The translations under genes were made by a program, and so were the position numbers. Positions 7,890 through 17,037 of a stretch of DNA of 47,864 nucleotides are shown here, in pieces. The DNA comes from Lachnospiraceae bacterium (lineage in GTDB: Bacteria; Bacillota; Clostridia; Lachnospirales; Lachnospiraceae). Positions within the stretch are counted from its first letter, which is position 1; each line of letters begins with the position of its first letter. Below the pieces are notes generated by a model. It saw only the letters and a program-made list of their open reading frames with translations, did not search any database and had not been told where the DNA came from. The stretch is from the NCBI GenBank assembly GCA_021772075.1, contig JAETNQ010000032.1, forward strand, positions 1 to 47,864. The letters are read 5' to 3'.

Positions 7890-9605
7890 TTATAGTAATT
7901 TTAATACATTCTTCCTAAAAATATGTTTATTGTTTCTTTCCATCAAGATCCCGACATAATAGGGATTCATTACCATATCAAGGAACAGCTGATTAAGCTC
8001 TATAAATGCATCCAGGCATTCTTCCATTTTATAATGCTTTATAAATTCCGTCGCCGGGATAAAACTTTCCATTTCAGGCATAGCAGTATAAGTGTCCACC
8101 ATTGCCCTGTATAAAACAAATTTTACCGGAATATAATCCAAAGTCCATTCCTGGTCGAACCATAACAGCTCATCCCCGTCCACAAAGCAATTCTTAGGTA
8201 TCATATCCACATATCCCTTACGCAGGATTTTCCCGTACTTTTGATTTCCTTGATATTGATCCAATTTCAGTTCATAAATTATACATTGATCTTGTTCCGC
8301 TTCTTCGGAAGAAACATCAATCTTTTCCAATATGCCATCCCAAAGATTCCAGATTCCTTCCTCATCACCTTTCGATAACGCATCCCGAAAATAATTTTCC
8401 AGAAGCGGCAGTTTGACAAAGTCCATTTCCAATTCATTTTGCTGGTTTACTCTATAAGGCAGGGTTTTTAATCCTCTGCTTCTGATCTCCTCCATATTAT
8501 CCAAAATCTGGGACAATAAAAAATGATTGTTGGCTGTATTCTCCAACGGAAACTTTACTACTTTGCCGGAATTCTTGATTAATGTCCCTAACCTATATTC
8601 TTTCTGCCTCCTGCTGTTCAATACCGCGAAAATTACTTTTTCTTCTTCCCCCTGATCAAGCGATGACGAAGAACATTCCACCAGAAAGGAATTGGCAAAG
8701 AAAGGAAATACATTATTTTTCACGATATCCCTGTATAACCCTTTTTCCCTTATTAATAATGTCCCGTCTGACGGTATATAATAAGGGGCCGCATTTTCCA
8801 GATTCTCGTTCTGCGGCTTATATTGGTCCGAATAAACTACCGTCGGCAGTTTATAGTCTGGCATCGGATAATAGAAAAAGCAATTGGAATAACCGCTTTC
8901 CTTTAATAATTCCGTCAATTCCTCCCTGGCAAAAGTACGAGTTTTCTGGCCGCCCAGCTTATATTGGTTCAATCCGTCGAAGGGAACGCCCGTGTGGTCT
9001 TCCCCTGCGCCGCACCAATATTTCACGCCATATTTATTCTCTATCGCGACCAAAAGTTTTCCATCATCTTTTAAAAGAGATTTTATTTTTACGAGGAAGT
9101 CCTTATAGGGACTGTCTGAATCGGTATATGTTCCCTGATATTCCAGCACCCCGATCAATGTAATATAATCAAATTTTTCACCGAATTCAATATCATTCAG
9201 ATTCCCCACAATCACTTCCAGATTATCTTTTTCCCGGCAGCGCAACTGTGCAGCCGTCGCCCGGCGCTTGGATAATTCTACTGCCGTTACCTTTTTGCAT
9301 TTGTCGCAAAGCAATCCCGTTAAAGCGCCGCACCCGGCACCGATCTCCAAAACAGACGCTTCTTTTTGAAAAGGATACCAGTTCAGTAAATTTCTCCTTA
9401 CATTCGTAAGATGGTAATAAACCGCCCAGTCCAAATGCTCGCAGACTGCTTTATCATAATCCTCCGGTTCATATTGCGCAATATATCTGATAATGTCAGC
9501 TTCTATATCACCGTCGGAATACCGGTCTTCGTTTTTATACCATTGCAAATTGAGTTTTTGAGCGGCTTCCTCTACCTTCGCTTCCCATTCTTGCTTTTCA
9601 AACAT
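7890..9605 (-). CDS. Two-domain protein: class I methyltransferase plus kinase-like C-terminus
   Basis: 571 residues. Residues 60-240 form a Rossmann methyltransferase (VLEIGAGCGALTGLL, FDYITLIGVLEY, GKLLVAIENKYG). The C-terminal half, about 300-530, has ILRKGYVDMIPKNCF followed by ELLWFDQEW. This pattern resembles the catalytic-loop D-x4-N and metal-binding D of phosphotransferases with a protein-kinase-like fold, though the normal HxD is altered. It is about 60 percent alike by eye to the gene at 10376-12097. Both are common near surface-glycan clusters. A dual methyl and phosphoryl modification of a glycan is plausible but inferred. Confidence 0.7.
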   Translation of the reverse strand: MFEKQEWEAKVEEAAQKLNLQWYKNEDRYSDGDIEADIIRYIAQYEPEDYDKAVCEHLDWAVYYHLTNVRRNLLNWYPFQKEASVLEIGAGCGALTGLLCDKCKKVTAVELSKRRATAAQLRCREKDNLEVIVGNLNDIEFGEKFDYITLIGVLEYQGTYTDSDSPYKDFLVKIKSLLKDDGKLLVAIENKYGVKYWCGAGEDHTGVPFDGLNQYKLGGQKTRTFAREELTELLKESGYSNCFFYYPMPDYKLPTVVYSDQYKPQNENLENAAPYYIPSDGTLLIREKGLYRDIVKNNVFPFFANSFLVECSSSSLDQGEEEKVIFAVLNSRRQKEYRLGTLIKNSGKVVKFPLENTANNHFLLSQILDNMEEIRSRGLKTLPYRVNQQNELEMDFVKLPLLENYFRDALSKGDEEGIWNLWDGILEKIDVSSEEAEQDQCIIYELKLDQYQGNQKYGKILRKGYVDMIPKNCFVDGDELLWFDQEWTLDYIPVKFVLYRAMVDTYTAMPEMESFIPATEFIKHYKMEECLDAFIELNQLFLDMVMNPYYVGILMERNNKHIFRKNVLKLL

Positions 9606-9625
9606 TGCCTTCTCCTTTCCTCGGA

Positions 9626-10351
9626 CTACTCTCTTTTATATATGTAACAGTTAAATGAATACTCATTATTCCAATAGCCTTTTACATCTAAAGCAGAAAA
9701 CTTTATATCCGCATGATGCTTTGATGCAAAATCCAGGAAAAAACTCTTTGGATAAAATAAACAATCCAAATTCTTGTATCTTTCCTCATAATTCTCTATA
9801 TTATTTTTCCGAAAAGCTATATAATCTTCCTCTTTCTCCTTATCGCGCATATCCGTAAGGCCTATTGCATATTTTGCTTTCTGATACATTTTTTCAAGTA
9901 CTTCCCATGCATATTCCGCGTTCGGAAAATAATGGAATACACCGTTGGAAAGAACCACATCGTATTTGAGGTCAACAGGCATATGAATTGCCTCTTCACA
10001 AATCAGATCATCCGAACGAAGGATCTTCTTTGCACTATCCAAAAGATTCTTAGAATAGTCTATTCCGCCGCACTGTATTCCCTCCTTCTCGAATAAATAC
10101 AAGTTGGCTCCGCTTCCGCACCCGACTTCATATACACTTTTTATCGCTTCTATATTCCGATTCCCTGGATAGAATAGTTCCTGCTTTATTTGCGTAAACA
10201 TTTCTATCCACCATTCATATCTCCCCCCCCCAATTACATCATAGCCATTGCTCCTTTTCAGTTCCATAAAAATTTTTTCTTCATCTTTTCCCTGAAGAAT
10301 ATTCCCATCCGCACAATGCTTTTCCCAAATTTCTCTCCAATTGTTATTCAT
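9626..10351 (-). CDS. Class I SAM-dependent methyltransferase
   Basis: 241 residues. Motif I is VYEVGCGSGANLYLF near residue 70, followed by GGIDYSKNLLDSAKKIL. An SNGVFHYFPN stretch occupies the motif IV position. The N-terminus (NNNWREIWEKHCADGN) is typical of small methyltransferases in glycan and antibiotic clusters. AAGGAG lies upstream of ATG 10351. It sits between the two large methyltransferase-kinase-like paralogs, with gaps of about 20 bp on either side, so it is almost surely in the same transcript. The substrate is unknown; a sugar or phosphonate O- or N-methylation would fit the context. Confidence 0.75.
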   Translation of the reverse strand: MNNNWREIWEKHCADGNILQGKDEEKIFMELKRSNGYDVIGGGRYEWWIEMFTQIKQELFYPGNRNIEAIKSVYEVGCGSGANLYLFEKEGIQCGGIDYSKNLLDSAKKILRSDDLICEEAIHMPVDLKYDVVLSNGVFHYFPNAEYAWEVLEKMYQKAKYAIGLTDMRDKEKEEDYIAFRKNNIENYEERYKNLDCLFYPKSFFLDFASKHHADIKFSALDVKGYWNNEYSFNCYIYKRE

Positions 10352-10375
10352 TTCTAATCCTTTCTCCTTATTCGC

Positions 10376-12097
10376 TTACTTTAGAAACAGCTTCCGTACA
10401 TTTTCCGCATAAATGCCATCTCCGCTTTTTTCCGTAAAATCATCCAGTCTATTGACCTCCTGTATCGTCCCTTCAAATAACTGGGTAAATGAATCAACCA
10501 CCTTCAGACAGTCATACAGCCCATACCTTTCCAGCAATTCTTCTCTTGGAATCAGATCTGCCAGTTCAGTAACCCTGTCATAAGTAATAAGCATCCCCCG
10601 CAGCAAAATAAATTTACTTGGAAGGTGATCCAGTACCCATTCCTGATCAAACCAAAGCAATTCTCCATCCTTTACAAAGCAGTTCCGGGGAATCATATCC
10701 AGATACCCCTTCCGTAGTATTCTTCCATAATCGTTTTCTTTCCGGTATTCATCCAATTCCAGTTCATACATGATGCAGTTCTTTTCTTCTACCGTATCCG
10801 AAACCATCTCGATCTGCTTCCATAATTGATCCCACCACTTCCAAAGCGACTCTTTATCCTTTTTGATCGCCGCATCGCGCAAAACCTCTTCCAGCGTCGG
10901 AAGTTCTGTAAAATCAGTAAGTATCCTGTTCCCTTCCATTTTATGCGGCAGCGTCTTCAGCCCCATGCTTTTCATCCTGTTTGTATTATTCAAAACTGCC
11001 GCCAGATGATGGTTCGCATCCCCGTTCTGCTCCAATGCAAACTTTGCCACTCTGCCCGTATTTTCTATTAAGGTTCCCGTTCTGTACTTATTCTTTCTAT
11101 GAGAATTTAATAATGCGAATATAACTCTTTTCTCTTCCTCCCCTTCGGAAGCGGATGCCTTACATTCCACCAAAAACGAATTAGCCATAAAATCAAAAAC
11201 ATTGTTTTGGATAATATCTTTATACAGTCCCAGTTCTTCAATGACCAATGTCTTATCGGACGGTATATAATATGGAAGCATATTTTCCATATATTCATTT
11301 CTTGGCATATATTTTTCCGAATAAATCACTGTCGGCAATTTATAATCCGGCAACGGATAATAGAAATACGAATCCTGATACCCGCTTTCCTCCAATAAAT
11401 CCACCAGTTCATCCTTCGCAAAAGTGCGTACCTTTCCCCCGCTGAACTGATATTGATTCAATCCGTCAAAAGGAATTCCTGAATGGTCTTCTGCCGCTCC
11501 GCACCAATATTTTGCCCCGCATTTATTTTCTATTGCAATCAGAAGTTTTCCGTCTTCTTTTAAAAGAGATTTTATTTTTACCAGAAAATCCTTGTATGGA
11601 TGTTTTGAATCCGTATAGGCTCCTTGATACTCCAACACTCCTACCAAGGTAATATAATCGAACTTCTCTTTAAACTCTATATCGTTCAGATCTCCTACAA
11701 TCACTTCCAGATTGTCCTTTTCCCTGCATCGCAGCCGCGTCGCCGTCGCCCGGCGTTTCGACAGTTCTACGGCAGTTACTTTACTGCATTTATCGCAAAA
11801 AAGGGCAGTAAGGGCTCCGCATCCACAACCGATCTCTAGCAGAGAGGCTCCTTCCTCAAACGGATACCAGTTTAACAAATTTTTTCTTATATTCGTAAGA
11901 TGGTAAAAAACCGGCCAGTTGAAATGTTCCGTTATTACCCCTGTATAATTTTCCGGCTCATTTTGGGCAATATATCTGATAATATCATTCTCTACATCGC
12001 CATCCGAATATTTATCCTCGTTTTTATACCACTTTAAATTAAGTCTTTGCGCTGCTTCCTCTATTTTCTGTTCCCATTCCGGCCTTTCAGTCATCAT
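10376..12097 (-). CDS. Two-domain methyltransferase plus kinase-like protein, second copy
   Basis: 573 residues, a paralog of 7890-9605 with the same order: SLLEIGCGCGALTALF methyltransferase motif I, GVLEYQGAYTDS, the IPFDGLNQY segment, then the C-terminal ILRKGYLDMIPRNCF and LLWFDQEW. It overlaps the upstream GT2-methyltransferase gene by 11 bp, and the AAAGGAG site lies within that gene, so translation is likely coupled. Two adjacent ATG codons are available at 12097 and 12094; the second has the better spacing. The two copies have diverged evenly along their length, which suggests retained separate substrates rather than decay. Confidence 0.7.
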   Translation of the reverse strand: MMTERPEWEQKIEEAAQRLNLKWYKNEDKYSDGDVENDIIRYIAQNEPENYTGVITEHFNWPVFYHLTNIRKNLLNWYPFEEGASLLEIGCGCGALTALFCDKCSKVTAVELSKRRATATRLRCREKDNLEVIVGDLNDIEFKEKFDYITLVGVLEYQGAYTDSKHPYKDFLVKIKSLLKEDGKLLIAIENKCGAKYWCGAAEDHSGIPFDGLNQYQFSGGKVRTFAKDELVDLLEESGYQDSYFYYPLPDYKLPTVIYSEKYMPRNEYMENMLPYYIPSDKTLVIEELGLYKDIIQNNVFDFMANSFLVECKASASEGEEEKRVIFALLNSHRKNKYRTGTLIENTGRVAKFALEQNGDANHHLAAVLNNTNRMKSMGLKTLPHKMEGNRILTDFTELPTLEEVLRDAAIKKDKESLWKWWDQLWKQIEMVSDTVEEKNCIMYELELDEYRKENDYGRILRKGYLDMIPRNCFVKDGELLWFDQEWVLDHLPSKFILLRGMLITYDRVTELADLIPREELLERYGLYDCLKVVDSFTQLFEGTIQEVNRLDDFTEKSGDGIYAENVRKLFLK

Positions 12098-13403
12098 GTT
12101 CTCCTTTCTTCGCTTTTATAATATATTGGAATGCTTCATACATAAACCGTTCTGCCGTATTTTCTATGCTAAGCAAATGATCTATTATTTTCTTCTGTCT
12201 GTCGCTGATGCAATGCCCGACATAGCCCATTTGACAGATATCATAACCCGCTTCCCAAAACATGCGGACGATCTCATTGTATGTAAACAAATGAATATGG
12301 GTCTTATCCAGCAAACCCGTTTCCTCATATGTAAAGTTCCCTTTCAATAGTTCCTCTATAACAGAAATATGCATTACATTCGGTATGTTCGCTATTACAC
12401 TGCCTTCCTCCTTTAAAAAATCTTTGCAATATATCAAGGTTGCCAGCGGATCATGCAAATGCTCCAATACATCGCCAAAAATAATATAATCAAACATTTT
12501 CTTATTAAAAGGAAGGTTCCGATCTTCAATATTATTTATCTCTACCTCTGCAAAATGCGCCGCAATCGCTGCCGCCCCCGCATTAATTTCCGTTCCGTAT
12601 ATTTTTGCATTTGGATATCGGTTCTTAATTTCCAGTATCGTTGCCCCCAGGTCACATCCAATCTCTAACACAGCAATTTCATCATCCGGCCCAGCATCTA
12701 TCGAGGAGACTGTATTCTTATTATAATTTTTATTAAAATAATGCATTCCCCATTTATTTTCCAAAAAGTGCTTTTCCCATATCTTTTCATGTGAACACAT
12801 ATCGGAAGAGCGACTATTCCAAAAAAAGGCATTATCACAAGTTATTAATTGCCTGTCCGCTTTAATCATGCGAATACAATAATCCTCTGCCGCCAAAGAC
12901 CATGACTCCACGACTTCTTCAAATTTCCCCAGCTCATCCATAGCCTCCTTTTTCCAAAGTATCGCGCCATGATGCAGTCCTATGGTTCTTCTTCCTTTGG
13001 CCGCTTCCTCTTCCCCAGCCATCCCAGCCACTTGTTCATAACTTTCTTTTCGGTTACACTCTCCCCCAACCGCTCCCGCCGATTCTTCCCGATGCAATAT
13101 GTCCTGCATGCGCAATAAGCCATTGGGCATCAGCATATAGCCGGCTTCCACAATAAGCAGATCCGTGTTGATCTTCAATTCCTGCTTGGCCATATTCACC
13201 GCTTTTCCCCAGTTTACAAACCCCTCGTCCATAAATATGTAAGTCAGGTCAGTCTGTTCCGATGCCCATTTCGATAAACCGTCTGTCGATCCATTGTCAA
13301 GGATAATCAAGGAAATATCCACATCATGAAACATCCTGAAATTTTCTACCGCTCTTTCCACCATATCCCGCTCATTATATGCCAGCATTATTACCGTTAT
13401 CAT
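12087..13403 (-). CDS. GT2 glycosyltransferase fused to methyltransferase
   Basis: 438 residues. Residues 1-215 are a GT2 domain: TVIMLAYNERDMVERAVENF, then ILDNGSTDG, with GAILWKKEAMDELG and an AAEDYCIRM acceptor motif. Residues 235-390 are a class I methyltransferase: AVLEIGCDLGATILEIKNRY, YIIFGDVLEHLHDP, and DKTHIHLFTYNEIVRMFWEAG near the end. The fusion suggests a sugar that is transferred and then methylated. It is 4 bp after the stop of the preceding GT gene and overlaps the following gene, so it sits tightly inside one operon. Confidence 0.85.
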   Translation of the reverse strand: MITVIMLAYNERDMVERAVENFRMFHDVDISLIILDNGSTDGLSKWASEQTDLTYIFMDEGFVNWGKAVNMAKQELKINTDLLIVEAGYMLMPNGLLRMQDILHREESAGAVGGECNRKESYEQVAGMAGEEEAAKGRRTIGLHHGAILWKKEAMDELGKFEEVVESWSLAAEDYCIRMIKADRQLITCDNAFFWNSRSSDMCSHEKIWEKHFLENKWGMHYFNKNYNKNTVSSIDAGPDDEIAVLEIGCDLGATILEIKNRYPNAKIYGTEINAGAAAIAAHFAEVEINNIEDRNLPFNKKMFDYIIFGDVLEHLHDPLATLIYCKDFLKEEGSVIANIPNVMHISVIEELLKGNFTYEETGLLDKTHIHLFTYNEIVRMFWEAGYDICQMGYVGHCISDRQKKIIDHLLSIENTAERFMYEAFQYIIKAKKGEHDD

Positions 13404-13407
13404 AGCC

Positions 13408-14070
13408 TTATTCTTCCTTTTTCATATACTCTTTCATGAATATCTTTCTATATTTATTATAATTTTCCAGCGACAAAATTATTTTATCATCATGATTGAA
13501 CCATATATGGTTCTGTACTGGCACTATAATATGATATCCTTTTTTCCTCATCTCGCAGCTTTGTGATAAATCATAAAAATCCCAGCCGTCAAACAGGTCT
13601 TCCCTCCACGGAACATCATATTGCGTTGCCATCAGCAGACCATCCACGCCCTCCACTACCCAAAAGCCATCCTCTCTTTTATAACGGTAGTCGTTCCATG
13701 ATACTTGTTTCACCCCTTTTACTACCCGGCTTCCGAACCACATCATGCAATGCTCCGGTATTTTTCTGCTGCCCACCAGCCCTATCATACCGATACTTTT
13801 ATCAAAACGGAAGAGTGAAATGATATCATAAATGAAATATCTGTTTATAAGAAATACATCCTGATGCATATAAACTTTATATTTCGCATTGCTGCTGCGC
13901 ATTCCTTCGTTATATCCTGATGTCATTGATTTTGCGTCCCTGATTTCCAGAAGTTCCACTTCTATTCCTTCCGGAACTTCCAGCCAATGAATATAGTTTA
14001 CGCACTCCCGGAAAAACAAGTCGTCATTCACACATATGATAAAACAAATTTTATTTTCATCTATTGCCAC
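13408..14070 (-). CDS. GT2-like glycosyltransferase (Glyco_tranf_2_5 type), copy B
   Basis: 220 residues from a GTG with GGAGG 8 bases upstream. It begins DENKICFIICVNDDLFFREC, has a YKVYMHQDVFLINRYFI segment whose HQD sits where GT2 enzymes bind metal, and later EGVDGLLMATQYDVPW and DGWDFYDLSQSCEM. This fits a family of small GT2-fold proteins (StrF-like). It is a close paralog of 15676-16341. Each of the two is directly downstream of a copy of the uncharacterised 215-residue helical protein. Likely adds a sugar to the flagellin or surface glycan; donor and acceptor unknown. Confidence 0.75.
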   Translation of the reverse strand: MAIDENKICFIICVNDDLFFRECVNYIHWLEVPEGIEVELLEIRDAKSMTSGYNEGMRSSNAKYKVYMHQDVFLINRYFIYDIISLFRFDKSIGMIGLVGSRKIPEHCMMWFGSRVVKGVKQVSWNDYRYKREDGFWVVEGVDGLLMATQYDVPWREDLFDGWDFYDLSQSCEMRKKGYHIIVPVQNHIWFNHDDKIILSLENYNKYRKIFMKEYMKKEE

Positions 14071-14083
14071 TTTTATGTCCTCC

Positions 14084-14734
14084 CTAGCCCGACAACCCTT
14101 TCAAAAGATTCTCTTTATCTGGAATCTCTATATGGTTATCCTCCCCAAGAACCCTAAGAAAAACAGGAAATAGCTGCCTTCCTGTAAGATAATCCAGAAT
14201 TTCATCCGTTACATTTAGACCATAGGCCATCCTCCTTACCATAAATACCATCCGGAAATAAATTTCTGTCAATTCTTTCATATTATGGATTGCCAAAACA
14301 TAAATTTCCTTATTGCTTACATTTTGCATTTCTTCTTTAAAAATCTTTATCATATTTTTCAGGATCGGAAATTCCCAATAAACATTTACCATTAATCCCT
14401 TCTTTTTCATCACTTGGTACCATGTCATAATTTCCAGCCAGGCCGTCGGCTCCCCCCGTCCCAGCAGGATATCCATCTGACGCATAAATCTCTGTTTCAG
14501 CCGCAAATTAGCTTCCTTTTCGCGATCTACGCCTGCCAAAAATATTTCTACTTCCTCGCTTTCATTCTGCGGCTTTTCTTCCGGCGCTGTCATCTTTAAC
14601 TGCTCAAGTTCCCTGGCAGCATCCAGAATATCCCTTTCTTCCTGAGAAAATATACATTTTAACGTACTTTCTTCTTCCGGATTCTCCACATAATATTTTA
14701 TTTTATCTATCAAATTAGACTTATCATCAACCAT
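14084..14734 (-). CDS. Uncharacterised helical protein, copy B
   Basis: 216 residues from ATG 14734, chosen because GGGAG lies upstream and the N-terminus then aligns with its paralog at 16347-16994. The family is not recognised. The sequence is helix-rich with a shared IFSQEERDIL / FFLPEEREVL motif near residue 30, a QMDILL motif near 85, and IHNMKELTEIYFRMVFMVRR near 170. No signal peptide or membrane segment is visible. Always being paired with a small GT2-like gene suggests a partner or acceptor-binding subunit for that transferase. This is inference from context. Confidence 0.6.
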   Translation of the reverse strand: MVDDKSNLIDKIKYYVENPEEESTLKCIFSQEERDILDAARELEQLKMTAPEEKPQNESEEVEIFLAGVDREKEANLRLKQRFMRQMDILLGRGEPTAWLEIMTWYQVMKKKGLMVNVYWEFPILKNMIKIFKEEMQNVSNKEIYVLAIHNMKELTEIYFRMVFMVRRMAYGLNVTDEILDYLTGRQLFPVFLRVLGEDNHIEIPDKENLLKGLSG

Positions 14735-14763
14735 CTCTTTTTCTCCCAATCTATTGCCCTGTT

Positions 14764-15651
14764 TTAGGCATGTACAATATGAAAAAGCGCATGGTCGCCA
14801 TATCCCAACTCATTGCATTGAATGGCGCATTCCCTGAATTCCTCCAGCCAGTCCGTATTTCTGGAGCAGCAATCATTTATCTGCTTTTTCACCTCTTCGT
14901 AGCAATATCCCTTTTCATAAAAATAACTGACTGCAAATTGATATTCATTTGAATTATACACAATGCCATCTATTTTCAGCCCGCATTTTTCACATAAATA
15001 TTTCATGCTTTCTCCTGAATGCAGAATAACGTGCCTTGGTGCATCCAGCTGATACCAATTTATGCCAAAAGCATCCCATGCCGCATTCGGAAACACTGGC
15101 ATATTGATATCACACATACCGTCCTGCGCCATCAAATCCTTTACGCATTGCAATGTTTCCAGCGGATTGGCCATATGCTCGAAAGAATCTGCGAACCTGA
15201 TAAAATCATATTTTCCCTCCACCCCGCTTATCTCACACTTTTTAATATAAACCCGGTCTCCGTAATGAATATCCTTCTCAATAAAAGGATCACATCCATA
15301 TAAATCTCCATACCCCTTTTCTGCCCATTGCAGCAGCCATTCGCCTGTTCCACATCCTACATCCAAAACCCTTCCTTCCCTCTTCATCTCCCCTTCACAG
15401 ACATGGGGTTTCCTTTCCTTCAGGCTGTAATAATTATTTGCATAATACTTTCCCATATCTTCCGGTACTTGGTCGATCTGCATGCACTTACAATGCTCGC
15501 AGGAAAAATATTCAAACTCTTCCTGAGTACCGTACATCATTTCCTTCACCTTGTAAACTTTATTTCTGCCATTTCTTCCGCATACATGGCATACTTTCCA
15601 CTCTATCCGGCAAGGCTCCGCTTTTTCTGCTTTTTTTCCCATGCTTTCCAT
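14764..15651 (-). CDS. SAM-dependent methyltransferase with N-terminal zinc-binding motif, second copy
   Basis: 295 residues. Near the N-terminus it has CHVCGRNGRNKVYKVKEM and CEHCKCMQI (two CxxC pairs). The methyltransferase core has LDVGCGTGEWLLQWAEKGYG and YGCDPFIEKD, followed by FADSFEHMANP and DAPRHVILHSGESMKYL. It is the paralog of 312-1175. A GGAGG precedes ATG 15651. It separates the two helical-protein/GT2 cassettes, so it may have travelled with one of them. Sugar methylation is the probable role. Confidence 0.8.
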   Translation of the reverse strand: MESMGKKAEKAEPCRIEWKVCHVCGRNGRNKVYKVKEMMYGTQEEFEYFSCEHCKCMQIDQVPEDMGKYYANNYYSLKERKPHVCEGEMKREGRVLDVGCGTGEWLLQWAEKGYGDLYGCDPFIEKDIHYGDRVYIKKCEISGVEGKYDFIRFADSFEHMANPLETLQCVKDLMAQDGMCDINMPVFPNAAWDAFGINWYQLDAPRHVILHSGESMKYLCEKCGLKIDGIVYNSNEYQFAVSYFYEKGYCYEEVKKQINDCCSRNTDWLEEFRECAIQCNELGYGDHALFHIVHA

Positions 15652-15675
15652 ATTCTCTTTCCTCCCCCGGCCGAC

Positions 15676-16341
15676 TTACAAATCAAGGTCTTTTATATAT
15701 TCCTCTACAAATATCTTCCTGTATTTATTATAATTCCACAATGCAAGCGCCGCTTTATCGTCATGGATAAACCAGATATGCCTTTGTACAGGTACCACAA
15801 TATGATACCCCCCCCGTTTCATTTCAAAGCAGTGTGCTAAATCGTAAAAATCCCATCCGTCAAACAGATCCTCCCGCCAGGGAATATCGTATTGCGTAGC
15901 CATAAGCAAACCGTCTACCCCTTCGACTTCCCATCCTCCGTCCTTTTCCATATCATACCGGTATCCTTCCCACGGAATCATTTCGGTCCAGTTACCCACT
16001 CTTCCTTCCGACCACATAACGCCGTTTCGAGGCACCTTCACAGAACCGATCAGCCCGATCAATCCTACTTTTTCCTGACTTTTAAAAATAGCTATAATAT
16101 CATGGATAAAATATCTATTGATAATAAATACGTCCTGATGCATATAAACCTTATACTTTGCATTGCTTCGCATCATTCCTCTTTGATATCCCGATGCCAT
16201 GGACTTCGCATCCCTTATTTCCAATATCTCCAATTCCATTCCTTCCGGCAGTTCCAGCCAATGAATGTACTTTACGCATTCTTCATAAAAAAAATCATTG
16301 TTTACACATATAATAAAGCAAATCTTTTTCTCGTCTGCCAT
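15676..16341 (-). CDS. GT2-like glycosyltransferase (Glyco_tranf_2_5 type), copy A
   Basis: 221 residues from ATG 16341, chosen because MADEKKICFIICVNNDFFYE then aligns with its paralog at 13408-14070. An upstream ATG at 16356 overlaps the previous gene's stop. The acidic YKVYMHQDVFIINRYFI motif and the EGVDGLLMATQYDIPW and DGWDFYDLAHCFEM segments are conserved between copies. The difference is greatest around residues 115-135 (SEGRVGNWTEMIPWEG), which could alter acceptor choice. Role as for copy B. Confidence 0.75.
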   Translation of the reverse strand: MADEKKICFIICVNNDFFYEECVKYIHWLELPEGMELEILEIRDAKSMASGYQRGMMRSNAKYKVYMHQDVFIINRYFIHDIIAIFKSQEKVGLIGLIGSVKVPRNGVMWSEGRVGNWTEMIPWEGYRYDMEKDGGWEVEGVDGLLMATQYDIPWREDLFDGWDFYDLAHCFEMKRGGYHIVVPVQRHIWFIHDDKAALALWNYNKYRKIFVEEYIKDLDL

Positions 16342-16346
16342 TCTTT

Positions 16347-16994
16347 CTAACACCATTCCTCTATTGCCTTGATTACTTTTTCCTTATTATAGATTTGTGC
16401 CGTATCTACAATTCCATGAATAAAAACCATGGACAATTTTTTATTTTCCATATACCCAATAATTTCATCCATAGGTTCCACTCCATATTCTATCCGTCTG
16501 CATAAAAATATCGTCTTCAAATAAGCATCCGTCAATTCCTGCATATTATGCAATGATAAAACCGATATCCTGTCCACTCTTTCCTCAACAAACGCGCCCA
16601 GCTCCCTCATAAATATATCAATAACCGCTCTCAGGGCAGGAAATTCCCAAAAGTCCTCCACTAGCATTTTCTTTTCTTCCAGCAAGGAATACCATATCAT
16701 AATTTCCAGCCAAGCTTCCACCGTCCCCTTCGACAACAAAATATCCATTTGGTGCATGAATTGTTCTTTCAGCAAAAAACTGATTTCCGCTTCCTGCTCT
16801 GCTCTTATAAATGCTTCTACTGCGCTATTCCTTTCGGCATCCTTCTCTATTTTCCGCGTTACAAGGCAATCAAGGGTCTCTAATTGGCAAATAGTTCTCA
16901 AGACCTCCCGCTCTTCCGGCAGAAAGAAATGCTCTAGCATCCCTTCATCCTTCGGTCTTTGTCTCCAATATTGTAATTTTTCATTCAGATCCAT
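16347..16994 (-). CDS. Uncharacterised helical protein, copy A
   Basis: 215 residues, a paralog of 14084-14734 with the shared FFLPEEREVL, QMDILLSKGTVEAWLEIMIWY and LSLHNMQELTDAYLKTIFLCRR segments. No family recognised, and no membrane or signal segment. Its stop overlaps the start region of the small GT2-like gene that follows, so the two proteins are probably made together. It could be a helper of the transferase. Nothing in the sequence shows an enzymatic motif. Confidence 0.6.
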   Translation of the reverse strand: MDLNEKLQYWRQRPKDEGMLEHFFLPEEREVLRTICQLETLDCLVTRKIEKDAERNSAVEAFIRAEQEAEISFLLKEQFMHQMDILLSKGTVEAWLEIMIWYSLLEEKKMLVEDFWEFPALRAVIDIFMRELGAFVEERVDRISVLSLHNMQELTDAYLKTIFLCRRIEYGVEPMDEIIGYMENKKLSMVFIHGIVDTAQIYNKEKVIKAIEEWC

Positions 16995-17037
16995 TCTATT
17001 TGTCAGAAAATATTTCAGGAAAATATTTCCTCTCCTC

